Shown in pieces: positions 43,431-51,620 of a stretch of DNA of 52,838 nt. The stretch is taken from contig DCUV01000023.1 in the NCBI GenBank assembly GCA_002328585.1, positions 1 to 52,838 of the forward strand, read 5' to 3'. The translations under genes and the position numbers were made by a program. Below the pieces are notes generated by a model that searched no databases, was not told where the DNA came from, and saw only the letters and a program-made list of their open reading frames with translations. Within the stretch, counting starts at the first letter, position 1. Each line of letters starts with the position of its first letter. The stretch comes from Spirochaetia bacterium UBA2205 (GTDB taxonomy: Bacteria; Spirochaetota; UBA4802; UB4802).

Positions 43431-43859
43431 ATGGATGCAAAGGGAATAAAACACAGTATTAAAGTAAAAAGTAAATTTGATTATCGTTCAATAATTGATA
43501 TAACATCACTTGTTGATATGACCTTTCTTTTGCTTTGTTTTTTTATGGTTACTTCAAGTTTGGGATCATTATCATCCATTACTGTCCATTTGCCAAAAGC
43601 TATACAATCAGGGCAGATGCAACAGGGGAATATGGTAGTCAGCATAGATGAAAAAAATGAAATATTTATCAATGATGTGAAATATCAATTGGCTGATTTG
43701 TTGAATGAGTTTAAAAGCAGGAAAGCTTCACTAAAGAACAATGTGGTGATAATCCGTGGTGATCGGAATGCAAATTATGAAACAATAATTGCAGTTATGG
43801 ATATTCTTAATCAGGCGGGAATACCGCGCTTTACTCTTGCTACGGTAAAACCAAAGTAA
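43431..43859 (+). CDS. exbD: ExbD/TolR-family protein
   Basis: A 142-residue partner of ExbB. A short cytoplasmic N terminus is followed by DITSLVDMTFLLLCFFMVTSSL, the single membrane helix with the functional aspartate (LVDMTFLLL), then a periplasmic domain (VSIDEKNEIFINDVKYQL, VVIIRGDRNANYETIIAVMDILNQAG) of ExbD/TolR type. It lies between exbB and bamA. There is no strong ribosome binding site before its ATG, suggesting translational coupling with exbB. Confidence 0.88.
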   Translation: MDAKGIKHSIKVKSKFDYRSIIDITSLVDMTFLLLCFFMVTSSLGSLSSITVHLPKAIQSGQMQQGNMVVSIDEKNEIFINDVKYQLADLLNEFKSRKASLKNNVVIIRGDRNANYETIIAVMDILNQAGIPRFTLATVKPK

Positions 43860-43883
43860 AATAAGCTTATAGGGATTTACTCA

Positions 43884-46412
43884 ATGAAAAAAATAGGGAT
43901 ACTGGTTTTATCAATAACCTTCATAGCAATATTCGATGGCGGATTTAGTCAACCTTCAAAGTATGAGGGTAAGATAGTAAAAAAGATCGAATTTACCGGA
44001 CTTTTTGATGTTGATGAGGAAGACCTTGTAGATGTTATGACTACTGAAGTTGGTTTTCCACTGAGAAGTATTGAGGTGCGCGAGGATATTAAAAAAATAT
44101 TTAAGACAGGCAAATTTGAGAATATTATCGTTGAAACCCAGGAATTTCAGGAGGGTGTAGCAGTCAGATTTGTTTGCACCGAGCGACCATCGATAAATAA
44201 AATTATATTTAAAGGTGTTGAAGAGGTTAATGAAGCAACATTAAAGGAAGAGCTCCCGGTCAAAGAAGGTGAAGTATATAGAAAAGATAAGGTTGAAGCA
44301 AGTCTTATTAAAATTCGTAATAAATATGATATAGAGGGGTTTTTTAATGCTGTTGTAAGGTATAAAGTTGAAAAAGTTGATGAAAAAGATGAGAAAAATG
44401 CTGTCAATGTTATATTCATTGTTGATGAAGGAGAAGATATAAAGGTTCAGAAGATTTCAATATTAGGGAATACTATCTTTTCGTTGCGTACATTAAAAGG
44501 ACTTCTCGTAACCGAGGAAGAAGGGCTATTTACCGATGCAAAATTTACTAAGGTTACCTATGATGAGGACAAAGGCAAAATACTGGGGTACTATCGGGAA
44601 TCAGGATATCTGGATGCCGAGATAGTAGAGGATAGCGTTGATTATAAGTGGCTTGACCCTGAAACGCAAGAAAAGAGGGGTATATATATCACCATAAAGC
44701 TGCGCGAGGGAGAACGGTATTACTTTGATGGATATTCCATCGATGGGAATGAAGTTTTTACTAAAGAAAATTTAATGTCACAATTTGAGCAAATTAAGAT
44801 TGGTGAGCCTTTCAATGATACATTGTTTCAAAAGGATCGCCAGATGATTAGCTTTATTTATGCTACTAAAGGATATATATTTGCCCGCATTATCCCTGAA
44901 CGAAAAGTAACTGAAAAGGAAGTGGAAGTTGATGGTAAAAAAGAAAAAAGAAAATACATCTTTACGCATTTTCAGATTAAGGAAGGGCCTCAAGCCTATA
45001 TAGAAAACATTATTATTAAGGGTAATATTAAAACCAAAGATAAGGTTATACGACGTGAGTTAATAGTGTATGAAGGTGAACTTTTTAATTCGTACAAAAT
45101 GCAGTTATCCCGTGAACGTGTTTATAATTTAGGATTTTTCAAAGAGGTCAATTTTGATGTAAGGCCTGGTTCAAAAGAAGGATATATGAATCTTATCGTT
45201 GACGTTGTTGAGCAGCCTTCTGGCACCATTTCACTTGGTGGCGGTTATGGTTCTACAACAGGTTTTTCCATCTTTGCAGATATTGCAGAAAATAACCTTC
45301 TGGGCAATGGACAGCGTATATCCTTGCGTTTTGAGTATGGCCCTTTGCGTAACTCTATTACGTTAGGTTTTAATGAGCCATGGCTTTTTGATAAACCCAT
45401 TGGATTCAATGTTTCAATTTTTTATATTTTATCAACTATCGAGCAGAGCTCAATTTTTACCAATTCAAATCAAACTGCAAAGCATCAAACGCAACAGTAT
45501 GGTTACTCATTGGGATTAAGCTATCGTTTCTTGTATTATTATGGTATTGGTTCAGTATGGTACCATGCTTTTAAAGAGGTTGTCAATGCTACGGGTAACA
45601 GTACCGACAGTGTGTTTTTGGAACAGGCGCAGGGGATTCAGGAAAAACGAAAGCTGACACTCTATGCGTATCGTGACTCAAAAGATAATTATTTAAATCC
45701 TACAAAAGGGTGGCGTGCAGAATTTTCAGCATCATTTACCGGCGGCTATCTGCTACGGGGCGATGACCACTGGGTGATGTACTCTCCCGATTTGTACTGG
45801 TACTTTTCGCCTTTCCATTTACCGTTCCTTAAAACACATCCCTGTGTTGTTGAATTACGATTTAATGGAACTTTTATAACTCCGCCATGGTATAAAAATA
45901 AAATGTATGAGGTACAGGATCCTGATAAAAATCCATGGCTTGAATCAGAAGACAGGCTTTATATCGGTGGTCCTGAAACATTGCGAGGCTGGGAGGTACT
46001 GGATCTTGATTTTCCTGATTCATGGCGGTATGGATTATTTCACAGGATACTTTACGGAGCTGAGTTTAGAGTTCCTATCCATCCTACATTTTTGTGGCTG
46101 GTATTTTTCTTTGATGCTGGTTCGGTATGGACCGACAGTTTCTGGGAAAAGAGCCTGGAAGAATCTACCAGGGAAATTATCGATGAAGACAAAGCAAATA
46201 AACTGGTGTATGACATACGGGATATTACTGATGTAGATGTCATGTCATATTTTAAATACTCATACGGATTTGGCTTTAAAATACAGTTGCCAATGATGCC
46301 GTTGCGATTCTGGTTTGGGCGAAAACTTGCGTGGGTTGGGCAGGATGAAGGCTATTTTAAACCTTTAAGCGGCTTTCAGTTCCAGTTTGGAATAGGAGAT
46401 ATGCGGTTTTGA
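43884..46412 (+). CDS. bamA: Outer-membrane protein assembly factor BamA
   Basis: An 842-residue Omp85 protein. A signal peptide (ILVLSITFIAIFDGGFS) is followed by POTRA repeats (KKIEFTGLFDVDEEDLV, INKIIFKGVEEVNEATL, VQKISILGNTIFSLRTL, YFDGYSIDGNEVFTKENL, IENIIIKGNIKTKDKVI, thus five), then the 16-stranded barrel from about residue 430 ending in GIGDMRF, an aromatic C terminus that suits barrel insertion. BamA folds barrel proteins into the outer membrane. Length fits the family. It overlaps the next gene by four bases. Confidence 0.96.
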   Translation: MKKIGILVLSITFIAIFDGGFSQPSKYEGKIVKKIEFTGLFDVDEEDLVDVMTTEVGFPLRSIEVREDIKKIFKTGKFENIIVETQEFQEGVAVRFVCTERPSINKIIFKGVEEVNEATLKEELPVKEGEVYRKDKVEASLIKIRNKYDIEGFFNAVVRYKVEKVDEKDEKNAVNVIFIVDEGEDIKVQKISILGNTIFSLRTLKGLLVTEEEGLFTDAKFTKVTYDEDKGKILGYYRESGYLDAEIVEDSVDYKWLDPETQEKRGIYITIKLREGERYYFDGYSIDGNEVFTKENLMSQFEQIKIGEPFNDTLFQKDRQMISFIYATKGYIFARIIPERKVTEKEVEVDGKKEKRKYIFTHFQIKEGPQAYIENIIIKGNIKTKDKVIRRELIVYEGELFNSYKMQLSRERVYNLGFFKEVNFDVRPGSKEGYMNLIVDVVEQPSGTISLGGGYGSTTGFSIFADIAENNLLGNGQRISLRFEYGPLRNSITLGFNEPWLFDKPIGFNVSIFYILSTIEQSSIFTNSNQTAKHQTQQYGYSLGLSYRFLYYYGIGSVWYHAFKEVVNATGNSTDSVFLEQAQGIQEKRKLTLYAYRDSKDNYLNPTKGWRAEFSASFTGGYLLRGDDHWVMYSPDLYWYFSPFHLPFLKTHPCVVELRFNGTFITPPWYKNKMYEVQDPDKNPWLESEDRLYIGGPETLRGWEVLDLDFPDSWRYGLFHRILYGAEFRVPIHPTFLWLVFFFDAGSVWTDSFWEKSLEESTREIIDEDKANKLVYDIRDITDVDVMSYFKYSYGFGFKIQLPMMPLRFWFGRKLAWVGQDEGYFKPLSGFQFQFGIGDMRF

Positions 46413-46876
46413 GTATGAGGTTTAATTGGATTTATACACTATTAATTTTCATGGTATTGTTATTATGTTGTTCTTCATTAAAAAAAGAGCAGGATACAAT
46501 TGCTATTCGCTATGTCCAGTTGCCTCTTTTATACAACTATATGATACAGACCTCACCGGATGTTTCTCAATTACAGCAGCAATATAAAGAGATACAGTCA
46601 AAACTTGGTACAATGAGTGAAGTAGTGGATAGTGATGAAAGGAAAAATTGTATAGAAAAATTAAATAGCATAAATAAGGAAATGGAAAAACAGAAGAAAA
46701 TTTTCCTTGCTGATATACAGCAGGCAGTAGCTATAATTGCAAAGCGGAAAGGATATACCATTATATTAGGAGGGGGAGATACCGTTGTTTATGCGAAAGA
46801 TGGGTATGATATAACCAATGAGGTATTAAAAGAGCTTGTGGCAACACGACTGCAAAAATCACCGGTTACACGATAG
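46409..46876 (+). CDS. OmpH/Skp-like periplasmic lipoprotein
   Basis: A 155-residue protein. The hydrophobic N terminus ends in LLLCCSS, a lipobox-like site, followed by a helical body (LQQQYKEIQSKL, LNSINKEMEKQKKIFLADIQQAVAIIAKRKGY) and the Skp-type end IILGGGDTVVYAKDGYDITNEVL. Skp/OmpH chaperones hold unfolded barrel proteins for BamA, which fits the position directly after bamA. It is unusual in being lipidated. The start is TTG 46409, overlapping the bamA stop with AGGAG ten bases before it; ATG 46415 is the alternative. Function is inferred from similarity and context. Confidence 0.78.
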   Translation: MSMRFNWIYTLLIFMVLLLCCSSLKKEQDTIAIRYVQLPLLYNYMIQTSPDVSQLQQQYKEIQSKLGTMSEVVDSDERKNCIEKLNSINKEMEKQKKIFLADIQQAVAIIAKRKGYTIILGGGDTVVYAKDGYDITNEVLKELVATRLQKSPVTR

Positions 46877-46884
46877 AGGTAATT

Positions 46885-47556
46885 ATGCCATTCATAAAGT
46901 TAGTTTTATGTACTACAATGGTAGTGATGCTTGCATGCAGCGGAGATGTGTATTATAAAAATTTAGGGCAAAAGCTTTTGAAAACGTATAAGGGCAACTA
47001 TGCGATAGTTGTCAGTAAAAAAAATTTTGCTTTATGTGTAGTAAGCCGGGAGAAGATTATAAAAAAATATCCCATAGCGTATGGGCTTAATCCTGATAAA
47101 AAGCCAAAGCTTTATGAAAATGATAATAGAACTCCTGAAGGTTTATACTATGTAACTGAGATTTTGAGTATGGATGCACCAAAACATTCCTCATCGTATA
47201 AAAAATTACAGGGGATGAACAGGGTCTATTTTAAAGCAAGCAAAGGGCATTATAAGTTTGGGTATCCTGATGTAGATTTAGGTGATAATGCGTATGGTCC
47301 ACGGTTTTATCGTATTTCATATCCCAATGATAATGATATCAAACAATATGAGCAGGCTAAGATACATGGTGCATTGCCGCTATATAATGGCAACATACCT
47401 TCAATTGGGGGAGGGATAGCTATTCATGGCAATAATGATTTTGATTCAATAGGGCATTTAGCAACAAGCGGATGTGTTAGAATGTTGAATGATGATGTTA
47501 TAGAACTTGAACAGTTTATCCAGATTGGTACACCAGTTTATATAGTACCTGATTGA
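46885..47556 (+). CDS. L,D-transpeptidase (YkuD-family) lipoprotein
   Basis: A 223-residue protein with an N-terminal signal ending in MLACSGD (likely lipidated cysteine). The YkuD domain opens with KGNYAIVVSKKNFALCVVSREKIIKKYPIAYG and TPEGLYYV, and carries the catalytic HGN...TSGCVRMLNDDVIEL. It forms 3-3 peptidoglycan cross-links or attaches proteins to peptidoglycan in the periplasm. GAGGT precedes the ATG. It follows the Skp-like gene by eight bases, so it closes the bamA operon. One octamer copy at 47002 encodes part of YAIVVSKKN. Confidence 0.9.
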   Translation: MPFIKLVLCTTMVVMLACSGDVYYKNLGQKLLKTYKGNYAIVVSKKNFALCVVSREKIIKKYPIAYGLNPDKKPKLYENDNRTPEGLYYVTEILSMDAPKHSSSYKKLQGMNRVYFKASKGHYKFGYPDVDLGDNAYGPRFYRISYPNDNDIKQYEQAKIHGALPLYNGNIPSIGGGIAIHGNNDFDSIGHLATSGCVRMLNDDVIELEQFIQIGTPVYIVPD

Positions 47557-47787
47557 TATTAAATTGATATTAATTTGGGTAAATTGTGTTGACATTTGGT
47601 GATAGTTCTTAAAAAAGATATTTATGTTAAATACTGATTTTTATTATTTATAGCAATCAAGCAATCAGTGGTTGTTTATCAGTGTATGCAAAATGTTTCA
47701 AAAAATAAAACTGATTGACATTTGCTATTTATACCATAATGGTTGCAATGGTTTTTATAGTAAAGATTAACAATGAGAGGTATAAAA

Positions 47788-48099
47788 GTGTTCCCATTTG
47801 AACAGATAGCATATGCAAGCAATGGACAGCAATCATCAAGTCCATGGGTAAGTATCATTCCTTTGGTACTCATGATAGTGATATTTTATCTTCTTTTGAT
47901 AAGGCCGCAACAAAAGAAGGAAAAAGATCGTATGAAGATGATAAATCAGCTTAAAAAAGGTGATAAGGTTCTTACCTCAAGCGGTATGATTGGTGTTATT
48001 GTCAATATTAAACCTGAAGAAAATATTATAACCGTTAAAGTGGCTGAAGGGGTAAAGGTAGATTTTGTAAAAAGTGCCATACAACAAAAGCTTTCTTAA
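47788..48099 (+). CDS. yajC: Preprotein translocase accessory subunit YajC
   Basis: About 103 residues. One membrane helix (IIPLVLMIVIFYLLLIRPQ) is followed by the YajC signature RPQQKKEKDRMKMINQLKKGDKVLTSSGMIGVIVNI. It joins SecDF in the holotranslocon. I prefer GTG 47788 (AGAGG seven bases before); the ATG at 47773 lacks any such site but is possible. A TTGACA lies at 47715 without a well-spaced -10. secD and secF follow downstream, with one small gene between. Confidence 0.9.
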   Translation: MFPFEQIAYASNGQQSSSPWVSIIPLVLMIVIFYLLLIRPQQKKEKDRMKMINQLKKGDKVLTSSGMIGVIVNIKPEENIITVKVAEGVKVDFVKSAIQQKLS

Positions 48100-48104
48100 T
48101 TTAG

Positions 48105-48125
48105 ATTCCGTAACAAGTCCGGAAT
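48105..48125. repeat. Dispersed-repeat-like hairpin ATTCCG-N9-CGGAAT
   Basis: Just after the yajC stop lies ATTCCG, nine bases, CGGAAT, followed by GACAG. Strings of the form GATTCCG...CGGAATGACA are common in dispersed intergenic repeats of other bacteria. The remainder of the 305-base gap to the next gene has no supported gene. One octamer relative (CGATAGT) lies near 48190. Confidence 0.5.
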
Positions 48126-48404
48126 GACAGTGGTAGCAAAGCAGATTCAGGCAAGCCCTGGTTGACAACAGGGTGGTATGTTATTCTGGACGATAGTGCT
48201 TATGCTGGGCATAGTCGAAGCAAAGAATTTTCCCGTTTAAAGGGTAGATGCTCTGGTTATTTATGCTCCGTCTGATTGGCAGAGTATTCTATTTTAGGTG
48301 GAGTAAAGAAGAGTGCTTTGATATCCTTGCGCATGTGCGGTTGTTGAATTTTATGGAAGTGATGCTCCATGGTTGAGATGGATAATCATATTTTTGGAGA
48401 AGGT

Positions 48405-49037
48405 ATGAGTACCTATACTAAAAAACTGCTATTTAAATTTATATGTGGTGTGTGTTTGCTATTTTCAACCCTCATGCTCTACAGACTGGCAATTGCTCAG
48501 GATCAGAATCCTCAAACTGTTGAGCAACCGGCAGCTGAAGATACTGTAGTGCAAAACAAAACCAATCAACAGGAACTATCGCCACAGCAAAATGTAGTTG
48601 AAGATACAACAACAGCAGAACAAGCACCAGCACACGAAGTTGATACAACTGAAAAAAAAGTTGTTATAAAAGAGGAGCCCAAAAAAGAGACTGTAAAATC
48701 CCAGACAAAAGTCAGAGAGGTGATTGACCAGAAAACGCAGGGTAACGATACGGTAACCATAGATACCAATTCTTTATTGAGTATCACCGATGGAACATTT
48801 AGATATTCGCGTATTCCGGGCATTACTATAAAAGAAAATAATGAACCGATCACTACCGTTGTAAAAGAGGAGGTACCCGAAACAGCTGAAGAGAAGGGTA
48901 TATTTGGATTAAGTAAAAAAGCATCTGACAGGATTGCTAAGATTATTCTTGTTGTTATTGTCATATTTGTATTTATTCTTTATCGTATGCGAACCAAAAA
49001 TACACGCGGAAGTGTATTGCGCAGATTTCCGAAATAA
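48405..49037 (+). CDS. Bitopic membrane protein of unknown function between yajC and secD
   Basis: A 210-residue protein with an N-terminal signal or anchor (FICGVCLLFSTLMLYRLAIAQ), a long acidic low-complexity middle (QEEPKKET-type lysine and glutamate runs, several PQ and VE motifs), and a C-terminal transmembrane helix (IAKIILVVIVIFVFILYRMR) followed by a basic tail. No domain is recognised. I start it at ATG 48405 behind GGAGA; the ATG at 48369 is 36 bases upstream. Its place inside the Sec cluster suggests an export-linked role. One octamer (48575) encodes ELSP. Confidence 0.72.
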   Translation: MSTYTKKLLFKFICGVCLLFSTLMLYRLAIAQDQNPQTVEQPAAEDTVVQNKTNQQELSPQQNVVEDTTTAEQAPAHEVDTTEKKVVIKEEPKKETVKSQTKVREVIDQKTQGNDTVTIDTNSLLSITDGTFRYSRIPGITIKENNEPITTVVKEEVPETAEEKGIFGLSKKASDRIAKIILVVIVIFVFILYRMRTKNTRGSVLRRFPK

Positions 49038-49059
49038 CATCACATTACATGAGGTATAC

Positions 49060-50715
49060 ATGTCAAGGGGATTAATTTATAAGGGTATTTTCATAATTTG
49101 TATAATATTATTTGCAATAATCCTTATTTTACCAACAGTTGGCAAAAACACACTACGGGTTGTTATGAGCACAACCGCAACACAGGAAGATATTCAGGCG
49201 GTTAAGCTACGCTTCCCTGAATCAAACTATACCATTACTGCCAGAGAAAATGAATTATTCATTGAGGGATACAACCTCAACGTTGCAGTAATGAATGAAG
49301 TAAAACAGTATCACGGCGTAGTAGATGCTCAATTACTGCCTCACTGGGCTGAGAAAGCATTGCTTGCAAAGAAGATCAATTTAGGATTGGATCTGCAGGG
49401 CGGGTCATATTTAGTATTACAGGCAAATTATCATAAGATAGAAGAGAAAACAGGAAAACCATTAACCAATACTGAAAAAAATGAGATTACCGAACAGGCG
49501 CTGGAGCTGCTTAGAAACCGTGTTGACAAATTTGGTGTGGCTGAGCCATCCATACGTCCCAAAGGGAATGATGCCATAGAAATACAGCTTCCGGGCGTGA
49601 AAGATCCTGAAGCGGTAAAAAAAGCTATTGGAACCACAGGGCAGGTTGAATACCGCCTGGTTGATGATGTCTACACACAGAAGGCTAACCAGTGGTTAAA
49701 ACAATATTATGCCGGTAAGGCTTTACCGGAGGAGCAGCTTGAACTGCATAAATTGGCTGATACACTTTCGAATGCCATAGCCCTTCCTGACACTCTGGAG
49801 CTTATGTTTTATTATGAACGCCATCCCCAAACTGGCAAGCTCTTTGCGGCGTATCCTATGGTTCTGGAAAAAAAAGTTGCCCTGGCTGGCAGTGATATAA
49901 GCAAAGCGTGGGTGGCTACCGATGAGTATCAACAATTAGCAGTACATTTCAACACAACGCCGGAAGGTGCAGCAAAGTTTGCCGAGGTTACCAGCGAAAA
50001 GAATCAGGGGCGTAAGCTGGCGATAGTTATTGATGATAAGGTCCGCAGCGCGCCTTCTATACGTGTACAGATAAATACAGGACAGGCAATTATACAGGGT
50101 GACTTTACCCATGAAGAGGTAACTGCGCTTGCACGAATAATTAAAGAAGGCGCATTGCCGGTAGATTTGTCCATAGTAGAAGAGCGAACGGTTGGTCCTA
50201 CGCTGGGACTTGATTCAATCCAGAGCGGTGTAAAGGCATTTGTTGTTGGTATTACCGGCATTATGCTTTTTATGTTTGTGTATTATAAATTTTCAGGGCT
50301 CATAGCCGATTTTGGTTTGCTGCTCAATGGTATTTTCATGCTGGCGCTTTTGTCATGGCTTGGTTTTACATTAACACTGCCAGGTATTGCTGGTTTTATA
50401 TTGACAATGGGTATGGCTGTTGATGCCAATGTTCTCATCTATGAGCGTATAAAAGAAGAACTGAGAGCCGGGAAAACACCAAGGATGGCGGTAACACAGG
50501 GCTTTTCACGAGCATTCTGGACTATTTTTGACTCTAATATTACCACACTGCTTTCAGCATTTGTACTTTCACAGTTTGGTACGGGCCCCATCAAGGGGTT
50601 TGCTGTTACGCTTTCTATAGGTATTATATGCTCAATGTTTGTAGCATTATATATTACCAGATTTATCTTTGAAATGATAACTTCACGCGGAACATTACAA
50701 AAACTAAGTATCTAA
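49060..50715 (+). CDS. secD: Protein translocase subunit SecD
   Basis: A 551-residue RND-type membrane protein assisting late steps of Sec export using proton motive force. The first helix (GIFIICIILFAIILIL) is followed by the periplasmic region beginning LGLDLQGGSYLVLQA, then the membrane half starting DSIQSGVKAFVVGI, with MAVDANVLIYERIKEELRAGK and the closing FDSNITTLLSAFVL. Length is normal. I choose ATG 49060, preceded by GAGGT; an upstream in-frame ATG at 48934 lies inside the previous gene. secF follows after 12 bases. One octamer lies at 50020. Confidence 0.96.
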   Translation: MSRGLIYKGIFIICIILFAIILILPTVGKNTLRVVMSTTATQEDIQAVKLRFPESNYTITARENELFIEGYNLNVAVMNEVKQYHGVVDAQLLPHWAEKALLAKKINLGLDLQGGSYLVLQANYHKIEEKTGKPLTNTEKNEITEQALELLRNRVDKFGVAEPSIRPKGNDAIEIQLPGVKDPEAVKKAIGTTGQVEYRLVDDVYTQKANQWLKQYYAGKALPEEQLELHKLADTLSNAIALPDTLELMFYYERHPQTGKLFAAYPMVLEKKVALAGSDISKAWVATDEYQQLAVHFNTTPEGAAKFAEVTSEKNQGRKLAIVIDDKVRSAPSIRVQINTGQAIIQGDFTHEEVTALARIIKEGALPVDLSIVEERTVGPTLGLDSIQSGVKAFVVGITGIMLFMFVYYKFSGLIADFGLLLNGIFMLALLSWLGFTLTLPGIAGFILTMGMAVDANVLIYERIKEELRAGKTPRMAVTQGFSRAFWTIFDSNITTLLSAFVLSQFGTGPIKGFAVTLSIGIICSMFVALYITRFIFEMITSRGTLQKLSI

Positions 50716-50727
50716 GGGGTGCTGACA

Positions 50728-51618
50728 TTGGAAAAGATCATTCCATTTTTTAAGTATAGATTTGTTGCGTATTCACTTACAGTAGTGTTGATAATTATTT
50801 TTTCATTACAAACATATCGCAATGGTGGCTTTAACTGGGGTATTGATTTTGTAGGTGGTGCTAAAATTACGGTAAAATTTCAACAAGGTGTAGATACCGC
50901 GCAAATACGAAAGGTGCTGGCACACAATGCGATAAACGCTACCATACAGCAGGTGGGCAAAGATGAAGATAACGAATATATTATTGCAACAAAGCTAACA
51001 AGCAGAACCGAAAATGTGGAAGAGAGCACCAAAGCCTTACGCACGATACTACAGACCAATTTTAATAATGCTGAGGTGCTGAGCATTGAAACAGTGGGTC
51101 CCGCCATAGGTGATTTTTTAAAAAGGTCAGCAGGGAAGCTCATTGCTCTTTCAATTATTATTATGACCGTGTATTTAGCATTCAGGTTTGAGATTAAATA
51201 TTCTGTTGGTGCAATGGTGGCGCTGATTCATGATATTATCCTTACCGTACTGTTTTGTGGCTTTGCAAATATCGAAATAAACATCCCTATCCTTGCAGCA
51301 ATCCTTACTATTTATGGCTATTCGGTTAATGACACCATCATTGTTTTTGACCGGGTTCGTGAAAATTTACAGATTACAACAAAGCAGGCTTTTATTGATG
51401 TTATTGATAAATCCATAACACAAACAATATCCAGAACATTGCTTACCCTGCTGACAACGCTTTTTGCAGTGTTTGCCTTATACATGATGGGTGGTGAAGG
51501 CTTAAATGAATTTGCAACAATATTGCTCTTTGGATTGTCTATTGGAACATTTTCATCATTATACATTGCATCACCATTTGTTATGTACTGGGAAAAATTA
51601 ACATCAAAGCAATCGTAA
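50728..51618 (+). CDS. secF: Protein translocase subunit SecF
   Basis: A 296-residue partner of SecD. It shows the N-terminal helix, then GIDFVGGAKITVKF, the SecF signature, followed by five more helices, with GYSVNDTIIVFDRVRENLQ and SRTLLTLLTTLFAVFALY. I choose TTG 50728 as start because AGGGG lies eight bases upstream; GTG 50719 overlaps that site. It is transcribed with secD and is followed after two bases by an uncharacterised membrane protein gene. Confidence 0.95.
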   Translation: MEKIIPFFKYRFVAYSLTVVLIIIFSLQTYRNGGFNWGIDFVGGAKITVKFQQGVDTAQIRKVLAHNAINATIQQVGKDEDNEYIIATKLTSRTENVEESTKALRTILQTNFNNAEVLSIETVGPAIGDFLKRSAGKLIALSIIIMTVYLAFRFEIKYSVGAMVALIHDIILTVLFCGFANIEINIPILAAILTIYGYSVNDTIIVFDRVRENLQITTKQAFIDVIDKSITQTISRTLLTLLTTLFAVFALYMMGGEGLNEFATILLFGLSIGTFSSLYIASPFVMYWEKLTSKQS

Positions 51619-51620
51619 TT

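Noticed and set aside
47715..47720. TTGACA box before yajC as a promoter
   Set aside because: No TATAAT-like hexamer lies at 16-18 bases; the nearest candidates are at poor spacing.
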